Shown here: positions 24,429 through 36,019 of the stretch, piece by piece | Layout: each line of letters starts with the position of its first letter | Position numbering within the stretch: the first letter of the stretch is position 1 | Assembly: GCA_964019055.1 (NCBI GenBank) | Contig: OZ025206.1 | Location: 5,837,617 to 5,901,616, forward strand | Direction of reading: 5' to 3' | DNA from: Anthopleura xanthogrammica | Taxonomy: Eukaryota > Cnidaria > Anthozoa > Actiniaria > Actiniidae | DNA: 64,000 nucleotides | Translations under genes and position numbers: made by a program | The notes under the pieces: model-generated | Database searches by the model: none | What the model saw: the letters and a program-made list of their open reading frames with translations, nothing else | Told to the model about the DNA's origin: nothing

Positions 24429-27400
24429 ATGGAATCTCCAAGTCCTGGTAAGCAAATTCGTCAAAAAATCTTGAATTATTAGTTGGAAAATTTTCATCCC
24501 TACTTGAAGTTCATTACGCTTAATTTTTAGCCTTCCTTTTAATCAAGTCTTAATATTAGATTAAATTTCCTCTAAATTAGCTAAATTAAGATGCTATTCT
24601 TAATTTAAAGATATGCTAAATCGAAATTATATTATTAAATTGCTTGATAGATTTTGTTTTCATTGTATTTTTCCTCAGAACTTGACCAGAGCTTGCAAGG
24701 GTTATTGAGCTTTGAGAGGCTTGACCGTGCCTCGCCTGACCTGTGGCCTGAACAAAGTATGAAGATAGAGAGCATTAGGAGAATGAGATTATAATCATTT
24801 TCATAATTGTGTGTCCAATATGGCTTCAGATGACCTGGGTTTTGGATGTGTCAATCAAATTCACGACAGTCTAAGTTGAAATTTTTTGATTGATGGAAGC
24901 CAAAATCCAGACATTTTGGGCTGTGTTGGTTCGTGTAAAGGCGTGGACACACATTACGTGCACTATACTGCCAGTTCAAAGTTCAAGAATCGTTTTCAGT
25001 GCACATGCGATTTTATCCCGAATTTCTCACCTTCTTTTGTTTAAATAAAAACAAAAGAAGGATTAAACCAAAGAAGGTGAGAAATTCAGGATAAAATGTG
25101 CACTGAAAACCATTTTTAAACGTTGAACTGGCTTATTGCAGGCAATGTTGGTGAAGTAGAATTGTTTTCCACTTCTGATCAGCAACATGGCTCACAACTC
25201 GCAACATCATCATAGTTACCTGCTATATTGCTACAATGTTGTACTGTGTTTCCATAGCAAAAAATGAAAATAAAAATGGATGTGGATTGATACATATAGG
25301 ATATTACATGGTCGCGCTGAGATACAAATTTTATCTTCAAGTGTTGATATTATCTCTCACAAGTGAGCGCAGCGAACGAGTGAGAGATAATATCAGCACG
25401 AGAAGATGAAATTCGTATCTCCAAGCGGCCATGTAATGTTCTGTTTATTATATGAAATCTTCAATGAAAAATAATGGAGAATTTGAGACTTGCTGAGCAA
25501 AAAGTCGAAATTTGACACCACCAGTGTTGACATAAATCGTATCCCACTGGCCACTGGTGGGAGTGGGGATATCAATTTTATCATTTTGATGTCACTCACT
25601 ATCACACTCTATTTCATATGATAAAAAACAATACTTTACATAATATACAGTACCTCTTTTCATATAAATCAAGTACCTCCTGAATATATCCATATCCCAC
25701 AAAGGAGGACATGAACATTTTCAGGAAATGTATTCCTAAACATAAAAGTTATCATAGCATGTTTGGAACATTTAGAACATGTTTCAGTGCCATTTGTTTC
25801 ATCTTGATGCAAATGACAGTACATGTGCATTTTGCTTTGAAAAAAATTGGGTCCTCCTAACTTTTAGTTATTGATGTCCTATTTTTGATGGTTTTATCTT
25901 TTTTTTCCCTTCAGTTCCTGGAGTTTCAGACTTCGCATCTCTCACTGCAAGTGTAAGTTTATGAATCTTTTTGGGTGCATAAAATTTAATCAGAAACTCA
26001 TTAAAGGTGAACTGGACAGGTATAGACTTTTTAGAAATTCAATCTCGACATACAATACCGCTGTGTTACTGGATTAAGGACTCATTTTCTCAGGGTTAGT
26101 TTCTTTTCAGTGTCAACAGGGGGGGGGGGGGGGGCGGCCCCCTTACTCCCTTATGTTTGCAATTTATTTGGTTGGCCGATTTTTTGGTTGATGTTCTGAA
26201 AACAGGTTTTGGGCCTCCCCTAAGGCAAACTCCTGGCTACGCCCCTGGTCAGAATGCTCACAACTTCAACAACACAAACACTTTAAATTATCAGACCTTC
26301 ACTGGAGCATGTGAATATTCTACACAAAATCAAGCCTTACCCTGAGCAACAGAGAATTTGAAACTGGGACACTACATGTAATATGTACATTTCATAATTT
26401 TCTTTTCCTCAATTTTTCAGCCATATTCGCTGAGTAGCAGTCCTCCAAAATGGCTGACTGACCTTGAAAAAGATGACATGGATATGTTGCAAGGCAAGTG
26501 TTTCATACTCATGGCTCTAAACACAGTAGACCTAATCTACCATTTTCTTTTAAATCATGTGCCACTCTTGAGCAGTGTTTTTTTGTTCACCCATCGTCGT
26601 TGTTTTATGATGGTAACACTTAATAGCCAGTGGCTGACAAACCTGTTTTCCAGCTCTTTCCATGATCGAATTGGAATTTAGAAGTTGATTGTTGGGGAGG
26701 GTGGAAAATTTGAGAATCAGGAGAAAAACCCTTGAAGCACAGAAGTCATTTAGCGAACCAACTAGAAACTCTACTCACATACGACACAGAGAGTGGGAAT
26801 CAAACCCTGGTTGTAGTGGTGAGAGGTGAGCGCTCTCACCACTATGCCACCTGTGTTCCTTGGTGTTCGTGTACAATCTGTCATGCTGATTGAGATTTAT
26901 CTATTTTTTAACAGAATTTGGAAGCCTCACAACCTCACAACTTATGGAAAAAGTCAGAGGGCTGCAAAATCTAGCTTTTCAACTTGGCCTTGATGAAGGT
27001 ATAGTTTACACTAGATCATCAGCAGTCTATCTCTTTTCCCTCCAAACTCAGTCTAGTCATGTTTTTCCCCTGTCTTGGATGTGAGAGGAGTGAGGTGAGT
27101 TTAAAGCCACAACCCTGCTTCCCATGCGTTCAAGTCACTTAAAAACTGGGTCGACTGAATGTGGAAGGAAAAGAAGGACTTTTGACAGTCTACAGTCAAG
27201 TCCCATGTCACTTAACTCAATTCCACAATCATTTCCAATGTTTGATACACAAAGAACCTTGGTGGAAGTGAGTTTGGAAGTAAAGCTGGGACTACTAACA
27301 ATCTAAGTTTTGGCCTATGATATGTATGATCGTGGACCTTCTCTGGGATAGTGAACATGGGGACATTGTGGTTTAGATTCAGTACAAACATCTGTTGTTC

Positions 27401-27771
27401 ATCATGCCTTTTATAGTGTTGTTGTACCGAAGCTAGATCACAATGCATCTTGTTTATCAAACTCAGAAAAGGCCTATGGTCCACGAAAGAACTTAACTAT
27501 GTATATCCAGAGCTACGCTCCTGCAAGGTGTTCAGATTGCACCAAAGCTTTCAATTCCTCTGTGGAAGGTAGATAATGGTAGCGTAAGAACTCAGAATGT
27601 TCAAATTGCAGTCATGCATGTGAGCCATGATCATACAACTTGCTGGAACCTTTACTAGTACTGCTGTCCATTAACATTAATAATGCAAAATTCTTTTCCC
27701 TTTCAGCCAGAGAAATGACTAGAGGAAAGTTCCTAAACATTTTGGAGAAAGGATCCTCAAATCGACGATGA
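24429..27771 (+). CDS. LIN52: LIN52, subunit of the DREAM/MuvB cell-cycle complex, six exons
   Basis: LIN52 belongs to the MuvB core, which pairs with p107/p130-E2F to repress, or with B-Myb to activate, cell-cycle genes. Exons: 24429-24447, 24679-24756, 25915-25952, 26421-26493, 26915-26998, 27707-27771. Phases agree, giving 357 bp and 118 residues (human 116). LLSFERL at 15-21 is the LxSxExL pocket-protein motif. RASPDLW follows at 23-29, with Ser25 at the position of the DYRK1A-phosphorylated Ser28 of human LIN52. SPPKW (52-56) and SLTTSQLMEKVRGLQNLAFQ (from 73) are the conserved central helix region, and MTRGKFLNILEK is near the C-terminus. The start has context CACCATGG. Intron 4 begins AAG|GCAAGT, a GC-AG intron. 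A possible AATAAA poly(A) signal is at 27955. It is divergent from ALDH6A1. Confidence 0.95.
24971..25130. mobile_element. Short foldback element in LIN52 intron 2
   Basis: CCAGTTCAAAGTTCAAGAAT and TTATCCCGAATTTCTCACCT are answered by AGGTGAGAAATTCAGGATAA and CGTTGAACTGG, around a loop containing CAAAAGAAGG twice. Confidence 0.8.
25299..25620 (+). mobile_element. Foldback MITE-like element, family A, copy 2
   Basis: Reverse complement of 709-968, in LIN52 intron 2. It holds an internal hairpin: TTACATGGTCGCGCTGAGAT...GTTGATATTATCTCTCAC pairs with GTGAGAGATAATATCAGCAC...CCATGTAA. The non-hairpin tail ends in ATCACACTCTATTTCATATG. Confidence 0.85.
26119..26134 (+). repeat. Poly-G run (16 bases)
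   Basis: A homopolymer in LIN52 intron 3, close to a CCCCC run, with possible G-quadruplex potential. Its length may be unreliable in the assembly. Confidence 0.85.
26697..26860 (-). mobile_element. tRNA-derived SINE, full head
   Basis: Read on the minus strand it begins GGTGGCATAGTGGTGAGAGC (box A-like) and has GGGTTTGATTCC (box B-like, 26797-26808). The body ends with TTTTTCTCCTGATTC and CACCCTCCCC. It lies in LIN52 intron 4 upstream of exon 5 (26915). Confidence 0.8.
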
Positions 27772-28419
27772 CTTGGATAATGTCAGTAATATTTTAATGC
27801 ATAATTGAAATAATTCAGATTGCATGAATATTTGTTAACCATTACCTTTGAATAACCAAATATAAAAGCTCTCCTTCAGTATTTTATTTGTCATTTCTTT
27901 TTTATTTCTTTTTCATTTTCATTTTTGATTATTTTTGAATGTTATTAAATTATTAATAAAAAATCAAGAGAAATGGATTTTTCTTCACACTCTTTGACAT
28001 TTTCATTTTCTTAGCAACAAAGCCTTATTCGTGCAGATTTGCCAGAAATAACTGATAGTCAGCTGTCAATTAGTGTTTACCTAACCCTTTTTGTCTTGCC
28101 GCATTGTGCTTTGTGATTGGTCAATCTGGCGTAGATTATGAATATTTAAAGCCATATCACTCGTGTTCATTTACATTAAAACTCCCGGCGATCAAATTAC
28201 TCTGACATTAATGTAATGCAAGCCTAGCTCCTTGGAGATCGAGAGAGGCCTTTGTTTAGTGTTAAAAAGATCGGGAAATATTTTCTCTACTTCAGAATAC
28301 TTAAAGCAAAGGGTTCTTTAAGTAAAGGGTATAGTGTATTTTCTATGTATTATTGAAATTGGACTTTCAGGAGTCCGTTTTGTGCTTGGAAACACTGTTT
28401 AGGAATCTGTAGGTAAACC
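27772..28419. other. LIN52 3' region and ODF3-like upstream region
   Basis: Contains the possible LIN52 poly(A) signal near 27955 and the presumed ODF3-like promoter. I see no other gene and no clear X-box for RFX factors. Confidence 0.5.
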
Positions 28420-31218
28420 ATGTCTGTGCAGCAACAACATCGACCTCAGATCGCGGCCATGTTCCGCGGACCAGGACCAGCAAAATACCTTCTTCCTGGA
28501 ACTTGTGGCTACTCGGTACACGATCCTAGAAAGAACAAGAAGCCAGCTTTTTCTTTTGGCTTGAAACTAGAGAAAAATAAAAAGAACACTGGCCCAGGTC
28601 CTGCTTACCTTGTGCCGTCAAATATGACAAGACGTGGCAAAGATGGAACTCCAGCTTACACCTTACACGACCGAACTTCGCTTCTTCAGTCATTTCAGAC
28701 CCCCGCACCGGGTAAGAACCATTTTATTATCGTATCTACAGAGTTAATTGTGTTATTTTGACTAGATCATGTTGAGTTATTATTTGGTAAAATCGCGTGG
28801 TAGTAGCCGAAACAATGCGAGCATAATATAGTTGAAGTGAACGCGGTAATCGTTACCTTAGTTACCTGTTAGTCTGGATCAAAAAATCACATAAATCCTT
28901 AATATCAAAAGATATTACGAACTTTAAAAATAATTCTACAACTAAAATTACCCTTTCTAAGAAAATTCCTTAAGTTTTTATCTTTCGGAGAAGTTTCAAG
29001 AGGCAAAAGAAAGTTGCAAAACGGTGCACGCGAGATTTTTTGTTTACTGTAAAAGAAATCTTAGATACCTGCTTTTTATTTTGTAACTATTTAAGTATTT
29101 CATCGTAAATATATGATTTTATGACAAGGAAATATCTCTGATTATCAAACAACTGAAAATCACTTTTATAATTGTGTTCAATTATGAAATATTGAACTCA
29201 ATGGATGTTAAAATCTTTGGTTGATTAATTTCTACACTACTACAACTTTAATATCCATGTTCTTCTATTAACCTATTCATTGATATTAATTAAAATTAAT
29301 TAATATTGATTAAAATCAAAATTTGTTGATTTCTAATTCAAGTAAAATGCCTGTAAAGTTGCAAACAGACCGATATTTTATTTTTATATTACACATAGTA
29401 ATCATCCCATGGGTGGCTCTAACAGGAGTACGAGACTCCAGGCGATATAGCTCTAAGGGTCATAGGGACACACAAACTGCCCCATCACAATAAGGTGATG
29501 ATCCCTCGGAGGCAGGCATAATATATTGCAGGGTATTATATAGATATTCTGAGCCTTACAAAATAATTTTCAAGGTCGAGGTATAGATATTCTCTGTAAT
29601 TTCATGAAAGAAATGTAAATGATTATGATTGACATGTTAGCATTAACGCACTAATACAGTATTGTTCTATTATAGGTGCGTATGCTCCAGAGAGACAACA
29701 TCCACCAAACCATATCAAAGCTCCTCAGTACTCCTTTGGTCTTCGCACACCCTATTCCAAAAGGGATCCTACCCCTGCTGCTAATGCTTACATGTTACCG
29801 ACAATACTTGGTCCTAAGGCAGTTGGTAAAAGATCACTTCCTTCATTCTCAATGACCGGAAGGTCCAAGATAGGTGGATTCCATGAAGATTTGCAAAGGG
29901 TAAGGATAAAAATAATCTGAGTAATTTTTGTATGATTGTCAAGGCTATGGGGAATAAAGTTTCAGAAGCAGGTGTGGGTAAGCTAGAAGTGCACTCCTGG
30001 ACAAGTAAGAAGTCCATAGCTCTTTCTGCAACTAACTTATAGGAGTGACTCTAGTCCCCCACCTTAAAATGTGTACTGGTACTCCTACAAAAAGGACAGA
30101 AAAGTTCCTGCCCCTCCCCCCCTTAAAAATGTGCTCTGCTATCCCTGTCAGGACATGTCTTGTGGACTTCAACACAATACTGTATTTTACCCTGGATAGC
30201 TCTTAACTATTTCCCTGGGCCCGGTTGTACGAAAGGTGGATAGCGCTATCCAACGGATAAACCTTATCCAGTGGATAAATTTATTGGATAACAGTATCAA
30301 CTTATCCACTGGATAAGGATTTATTGGATAAAGATTTATCCATCGGATAGCGCTATTTACTCTTCGTACGACCAGGTCCTGGTTGGTCTCTAGGAGGCTC
30401 AAGATAACAGGACTCCACTGTACTTGCAGTTTTCTTTTAATTTTCTTCCCTCTTTCTTCCATTTTTTTCCAGACGCCTGGTCCAGGTACATACAAAGTAT
30501 GTGATCCAAATCTCTTCAAGTCAAGAAAACCAATATATTCAATCAATGGACGAAACTATGCTCCTGGTGATGGTACATTGAAACCAGGTCCAGGTGCTTA
30601 TTCCCCAGAAAATGTGAGTATTCAATTCCTAATATTCTAGATAAAAAATTCAAAAACTTATACCTGTGCTCTATTGTGACAAACAAGGGCAGTGCAGTGG
30701 TATCTCACCCTTTTCTCACCTCTGGGGTCAGGGAATTTATTCATGGACTCTGCATCCCATGTTAGAGTTTGTTGGGTTTCACCCTTGATTCAAGGTTTTT
30801 TCTCCAGGTTTTCTGGTTTTCCTCCATTGAATTCCAGTTCAATCTGAGATCAGCTTAGATCAGCTCAAAGGTTTTTCCAGGGTTCAATAAATTGAATTTG
30901 AAAGAAATTCCTGTGGATGTGGTATTAACTTTTTCCCTAAAATGTTCTCCCTTGCCCCCTTCAACTCACTTGAGTAGGGAGGGGTGCATGCCCACCCCAC
31001 TCCCTCCCACTCATTCCTGTCCTCCTACACCTCTGCATCAACTCCCAGACTACTCATTTTATGTTAAAACTTTAATCATTACCAAGCACAAACATAACAT
31101 GTTTCACTTTTTTTTTTCATTCAAGGTTTATGTCAATAAGAAGAGTGCCCCAAGATTCACATTTGGTGTCAGACACTCAGAGTATATTGCACCTCTTATT
31201 TCTGATCCTGTGGATTAA
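28420..31218 (+). CDS. ODF3: Outer dense fibre protein 3-like, ciliary microtubule-associated protein (STPGR repeats)
   Basis: Exons 28420-28711, 29676-29899, 30473-30613 and 31126-31218 join in phase to 249 residues (human ODF3/CIMAP1A about 254). The protein is a string of Pro-Gly-rich repeats of the SHIPPO/STPGR type: GPGPAKYLLPG from 17, GPGPAYLVPS from 58, TPAPGAYAPE at 94-103, a diverged PTPAANAYMLP, TPGPGTY at 173-179 and KPGPGAYSPE at 209-218. It ends with FTFGVRHSEY (229-238), characteristic of the family. Proteins of this family associate with microtubules of sperm flagella and motile cilia; expression in sperm or ciliated cells is expected but not shown here. Which ODF3 paralogue it corresponds to is uncertain. 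Codons shared across exon 1/2 (G|GT) support the model. Confidence 0.92.
30214..30378. mobile_element. Foldback MITE-like element, family E
   Basis: CCTGGGCCCGGTTGTACGAA...GGATAGCGCTATCC at the left is answered by GGATAGCGCTATTTACTCTTCGTACGACCAGG at the right. Repeated TTATCCACTGGATAA motifs lie between. It sits in ODF3-like intron 2. Confidence 0.85.
30686..30895 (+). mobile_element. tRNA-derived SINE, decayed head, plus-strand copy
   Basis: GGGCAGTGCAGTGGTATCTCACC (diverged box A), TCTGGGGTCAGGGAA (lost box B), GACTCTGCATCCCATGTTAG, TTTTTTCTCCAGGTTTTC and a tail unit GATCAGCTTAGATCAGCTC...TTCCAGGGTTCAAT match the copy at 47697-47913 read in reverse. It lies in ODF3-like intron 3. Confidence 0.75.
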
Positions 31219-34005
31219 CTACATAACTATTCTCCTCAAAGATCACATGTAATTCCATTAAGGTTATTAGGGTGTTCAGTAAATGTCATAAGATATATTT
31301 TTTAAAAAGTCAAAGTTTTTTAGTTTTAAGGTATTTTGTTGGCTGTCATATGCATGTAAATGTACTCTTAGCTGTTTTAATTTAATTTATGTTAAGTATA
31401 TACCATGTTCTTTATCTGCATGTGAAAAATGGGGTTCATGTTCTGTTACTAGTTGCCATGTTGGTTGACTATCAACCAAGATGGTAGATTTCAAGTCATG
31501 TAGTTGCACCCCAAGTAGATATCTTAAGGCAGGCACACACTAGGTGTCAAGTTGCTGCATCATGAGGCGGGGACAATACCCCCTGTGTGTACACTCCACA
31601 CGACAACTAATTTGTCACTGCAAAAGGGTTACATGAATTCAAACCAGTTTGAATTTGTGCAACATATAGCAGGGACAAAATTCGCTCATGGGGACAAGAT
31701 TTTTCACAGAAATTCCATAATACACACAAGAAGAATTGTCCAGCGATGTGTTCCTGCATCATGTTGCAGCAACTTTACATCTAGTGTGTGCCAGCCTTTA
31801 AGGGCACTCAAAAAGTCCTTTAAAATATAGTCTTATTTAATGTGTGACCTTGATTCTGAATGCTTGTCAGATTATTACTATCAGGGCAATACTGTCAGTT
31901 AGTAAGAATCGGCATAACGCTTATCAAACTCAGCTGAGATTGTATGGTGAAATCAGGGCAATGGGCTAGCTCACCATGCAGGGAAAAGCACGTATTGTAT
32001 AAGCTGTACGAAAAAAATCACTTTGAGAGAGTGACAAAAACATTTAGAAAATAGCCAATGTGCACGAGCTCAAATTGCTAGCACAAAGCATGATGGGAAA
32101 CTGAGTCCTTACATTTTTTTGCTGACCTAAAAATTCATCAGACGATTTCAATGGAGGAAAATAACTTACAGTAATTTTTTCTGATATTTCCTTTGATTTT
32201 CCTGTTCTATTTTTGCAGGACTTAGTTTCCCAGAGTGCTTTATGAGCTTTGATGCACATTGCCTCTTAAAGTAAACACACATTGTTTTAGTTTTCATGAT
32301 CTTACTAGCTAAGCACATCAAGTCTAAGCAATATTTGTAAATTCATATAAACAATGTACATTAACTAAGTTGTTAAGTATGATTATGTTGAAAGGTTTGT
32401 TGTAGGTATGGAATAACCATGATAAATGAGTATACTTTTACTCCATGTTTTTTTTGGGATATTTTATAGCTGAGCTTTGCTATATACATGTCATGATTAT
32501 ATTTTTTGAAATTCTGAATATCAATCATTTTTATGTCACATGATTTGACCAAATTCAAATAAAATATTGATCACTTTGAAGATATTTGTAAATTGTTTTG
32601 TTTGATAAGATCCCGGGGGGAGGGGAGGGGGGCACTGCCATATATAGCATATTATTATAATACAGGGATGTTCTGCTGGATAGGGTATGGTTTTACAGGA
32701 TTTTGGTGTTAGACAGGGTATACGATTTTCCATGATATTGTCTCGAATAGGATTATCAGTCTTGGATAGGTTATATTAGTGGTATTTAAATTTCAATTCT
32801 AACTTTGTTGAAACTGGTATTTTTTTGCTGCCAAAATTTTTTCAGCATGTAACTTCCAACTGTTCAGGTTATAGAATTTCTCTTGGGTCTTAGATAGGGT
32901 TATATGTTACAGTGTTGTGTCTTGAACAGGATCTGTTTTTAAAGATATTCTTGTCTAAGATAGGGTCAGGGTCTTCAGAGGATCATCTGTATCATTGAAC
33001 CCCTATCACCTCCCCTGGTATACAGAATTGAAAGTGAATACAGAAAGTCGTTCATTTAATGAAAAACAAGTTGAACTTAAATTATAGGTTTCCCGGGATC
33101 AAAAAAGCATCTCCCCTCCGCGTGAACGTAGTTTTTGTGGAGGGTTTTGTAGAAATTAGACAGAGTGCGTGACATTGACCTTAGTGATGATCATCAGTCA
33201 GCGCTGGCATATAGAATAAACCCGCGTACAGCGCCTATTCAGTTTTATCATCTTAAAATCCCTAGAAATGTTTTAAGTGTCCGGTTTAATTTCATAGATA
33301 TGTTTTCGATTCTTAATCGTAAAACATGAGTATTTCTGAAGTTTCAAAAATCCATGTTGATTCTCTTACGAAAATTTGAGTATTATAAAATATATTGAAT
33401 TTCAATTCATGTTGATTCTTGTACGAAATTGGAGTATAATGAAATGTATCGAATTTCCGCTTTCCGCTTTCCGCCGTTTCAGTTTTCGCGTTAAAACCGC
33501 GAAATAGTTTGAAAGTAAAAATTCCAAACCGGCCAGGGTTCGTAAATCGTACAAAATGACACCATGCCACCCCTCCCTAGTAGAGAGTTACGACGTACCT
33601 AGAGAATTGTCGAGGGTGTCGAGGGAGTCGAGGGATGGTTTATGGGTTGCGTTTGTCGTCCACGCAACTCAACGATGAATCACTGACAGAAAAACTTTAT
33701 TTGACGTTTTTAACTGATTTTTTTTAGCGCTCAATGAAATTTACTCTAATGGATGCTGTTCAATTTATCATGTTGCATTTTTCCAAATTATTTTAGTGTC
33801 TGAAGCTTGTATTATATAGTGTCGTCTTTGATCAACTCTAGGTCTTGTTGTTTTCACGTGATTGAAATCTGAACCCATGCCAGTATTACAGAATTTTATT
33901 TAAATTTTGTTCTCACGAAAAAAAGCCGGCTCCTGGAGGATATATTCCCCTCTCCCTGTATGAAGAAAGCTTTAGGACGGCCAAGAAACGAAGGTCAAAG
34001 GAAAA
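31219..34005. other. Intergenic DNA between ODF3-like and ENT genes
   Basis: Includes a MITE-like element (31527-31803). A decayed repeat-rich stretch at about 32600-33010 contains many GGRTAKGGTTA-type units. The presumed upstream promoter of ENT exon 1a lies at the right end. No other gene is supported. Confidence 0.45.
31527..31803. mobile_element. MITE-like element with GGCWGGCACACACTAG ends
   Basis: TTAAGGCAGGCACACACTAG...AAGTTGCTGCA at the left is answered by TGCAGCAACTT...CTAGTGTGTGCCAGCCTTTAA at the right. Confidence 0.8.
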
Positions 34006-34139
34006 ATGTCACATGAAGAAGCTCCACTTTTAGTAGACACATGTACAGAGGACATAATAGCAAACGGTCAAGTACACTCACCCCAAAAAAAAGAGGAAAG
34101 GAATAAACAACAACGTCCACGAGAGCCTATAAAAGACAG
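34006..34139 (+). CDS. SLC29A: Alternative first coding exon (1a) of the ENT gene
   Basis: An ATG at 34006 opens 44 codons plus AG, ending KD-AG|GTAAGA at 34139. The last residues (PIKD, then a split Arg) parallel the end of exon 1b at 37488 (PKD, split Arg), and both leave phase 2, so either can splice to exon 2 at 39935 to give DRFRIVYW. The N-terminus begins MSHEEAPLL: E4-x-x-x-L8-L9 fits the acidic dileucine sorting consensus. The rest is Lys/Arg/Gln-rich and hydrophilic, fitting a cytosolic tail before TM1. This isoform would have 491 residues. No transcript evidence is available here; the matching phase and matching KDR end are the grounds. Confidence 0.72.
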
Positions 34140-34811
34140 GTAAGAAAATAGTTTATTAATTCCTGGGACGTTTGAGCATTAAAAGTGAAATAGCAGTGCC
34201 TTTGAGGTAAACTTAAAGTAAGCTTATTTTTTCATTTAACTTAACCATAAGCTTATTTGTCTAGCGATAGTTATAGTATTCATTGGATAAAATGCCCAGC
34301 TAACGCTGTTCAAATCACTTGCTTAAGCTTATGTAATAACCTTTTAGGCTGACACACAATAAAACTGAAATAATATGTTAGTACAATTTAAGCTTAACTG
34401 ATTTTCTCTTTGTATGAATTTTAAATAGATAAGTTAAGTTAAGCTTTGATAGAGTCGAGAGAAAGTTCTTAGTTCAATTTCTAGCTAGAAAAAAAAAATT
34501 AAGGGAAAGACGTTAGGTTGAATTTCAGAAATGGTTAGGCAAATGCATAAGAATGGATAGTTGAAGTTTACATATCAATAGTTAGAAATACTTTGGCTTT
34601 TTTTAGGTATTTTTGTGTAAGGGAACTACCCTCTTCAGTATTGTCATAAAACTTAACACAGGAAGCCAACTTTGAATAAATCCAAATAATTAAAAAACCT
34701 TTATTAATACCCTAAAATAACCATGGGGTTGATCAAAGTCAATGAATGACTAAATCACAGATCAAATTGCAACATATGACTTGTACTAAAAGATCACATT
34801 ATCAAATGTGA

Positions 34812-35365
34812 CTAGAATTAGGTTTTGTGGAGGGAGGAAAACTGGAGAACTCTACCCACATATGGTACTGAGTCCAGGAATCTAACCCAACACCCCAGAT
34901 CTAGAGGTGAGAGGCAAGTGTGTTAGGATTTGTAGAGGGAGGAAAACTGGAGAACATGACCAACATGTGGTACTGAGTCCAGGAATCTAACCCGCGATCT
35001 CAGAGGTAAGATGGAAGTGTGTTAGGTTTTGTGAAGGGAGAAAAAATGGAGAAGTCTACCCACGTTGTGGTACTATTGGTTGATCAAAGTCAATCAATGA
35101 CTAATTCACAGATCAAATTGGAATATACGATTTGTACTAAAAGATCACATTATCAAATGTGACTAAGATTAGGTTTTGCGGAGGGAGAAAAACTGGAGAA
35201 CTCGACCAACATGTGGTACTGAGTCCAGGAATCTAACCTGTGATCTCAGAGGTAAGATGGAAGTTTGTTAGGTTTTGTGAAGGGAGAAAAAATGGAGAAG
35301 TCTACCCACATTGTGGTACTGAGTCCAGGAATCCTAAGAGGAAAGAAGCAAGTGCACTACAGCTA
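34812..35365 (-). mobile_element. Tandemly duplicated SINE bodies (minus)
   Basis: AGGTTTTGTGGAGGGAGGAAAAC or a close variant occurs near 34828, 34935, 35022, 35172 and 35270. Most are followed by ACTGAGTCCAGGAATCTAAC, the SINE box B side. A longer block with TGATCAAAGTCAATSAATGACTAA is also duplicated (about 34730 and 35085), showing local segmental duplication. It lies in the intron after ENT exon 1a. Confidence 0.75.
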
Positions 35366-35860
35366 CACAACCCTTGATTTCTACAAATTATTTAAAAAAA
35401 TCTAATTCTATTTATAACACACATAGAAATGGTACCGACCTTGATTTGCCAAAAGTTAAAACAGAAGTAGCTAATTGAAATCTTTTTATTTTAAAGATGC
35501 CAAATTATTTAATGACTTGAATAAGGATATAAAGAACTGTAAGTCCCTAATTCTATCTAAGAATATGATTTTTGAAGATTTTTTTAAAGGAATTTTTATA
35601 GGAATATTTTATAGGAATTTTTTTAAATATCTCCTGGAATTTGTTTTTGATATTTTATTCTTCATTTTTTATTTTGGATTTATTTGTTTTGTTAGGGCTA
35701 CCCTGTCTAAGTAAATGTATTATTATTATTATTATTGATAAACCAGTTTTTGATAAATTTCTAATGTACACTTCCTGTGCTGAACCTTCATAGAACCTGC
35801 ATATAATATAAGGTCCAGAAAATTTTTTTGAAATGTCAAGCTCAGGCTGCATAATGTTGA

Positions 35861-36019
35861 GTTGTGATAAAAAGGTAAATTTGACACCATAAAAAATAAG
35901 AAAGATCACTTACTGACATTTCGGACGCTAGTAAAAAAGACAAAGGACTAGTGTCCGAAACGTCAGTAAGTGATCTTTCTTATTTTTTACAGTGTCAAAT
36001 TTACCTTTTTATCACAACT
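35861..36019. mobile_element. Foldback element, family F
   Basis: GTTGTGATAAAAAGGTAAAT and GAAAGATCACTTACTGACAT are answered by CGTCAGTAAGTGATCTTTC and ATTTACCTTTTTATCACAAC, with only about 10 bp between arms of about 75 bp. Adjacent text (GTCCGAAACGTCAG...) resembles sequence at the ends of Penelope-like or LINE copies in cnidarians; that link is weak. Confidence 0.8.
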
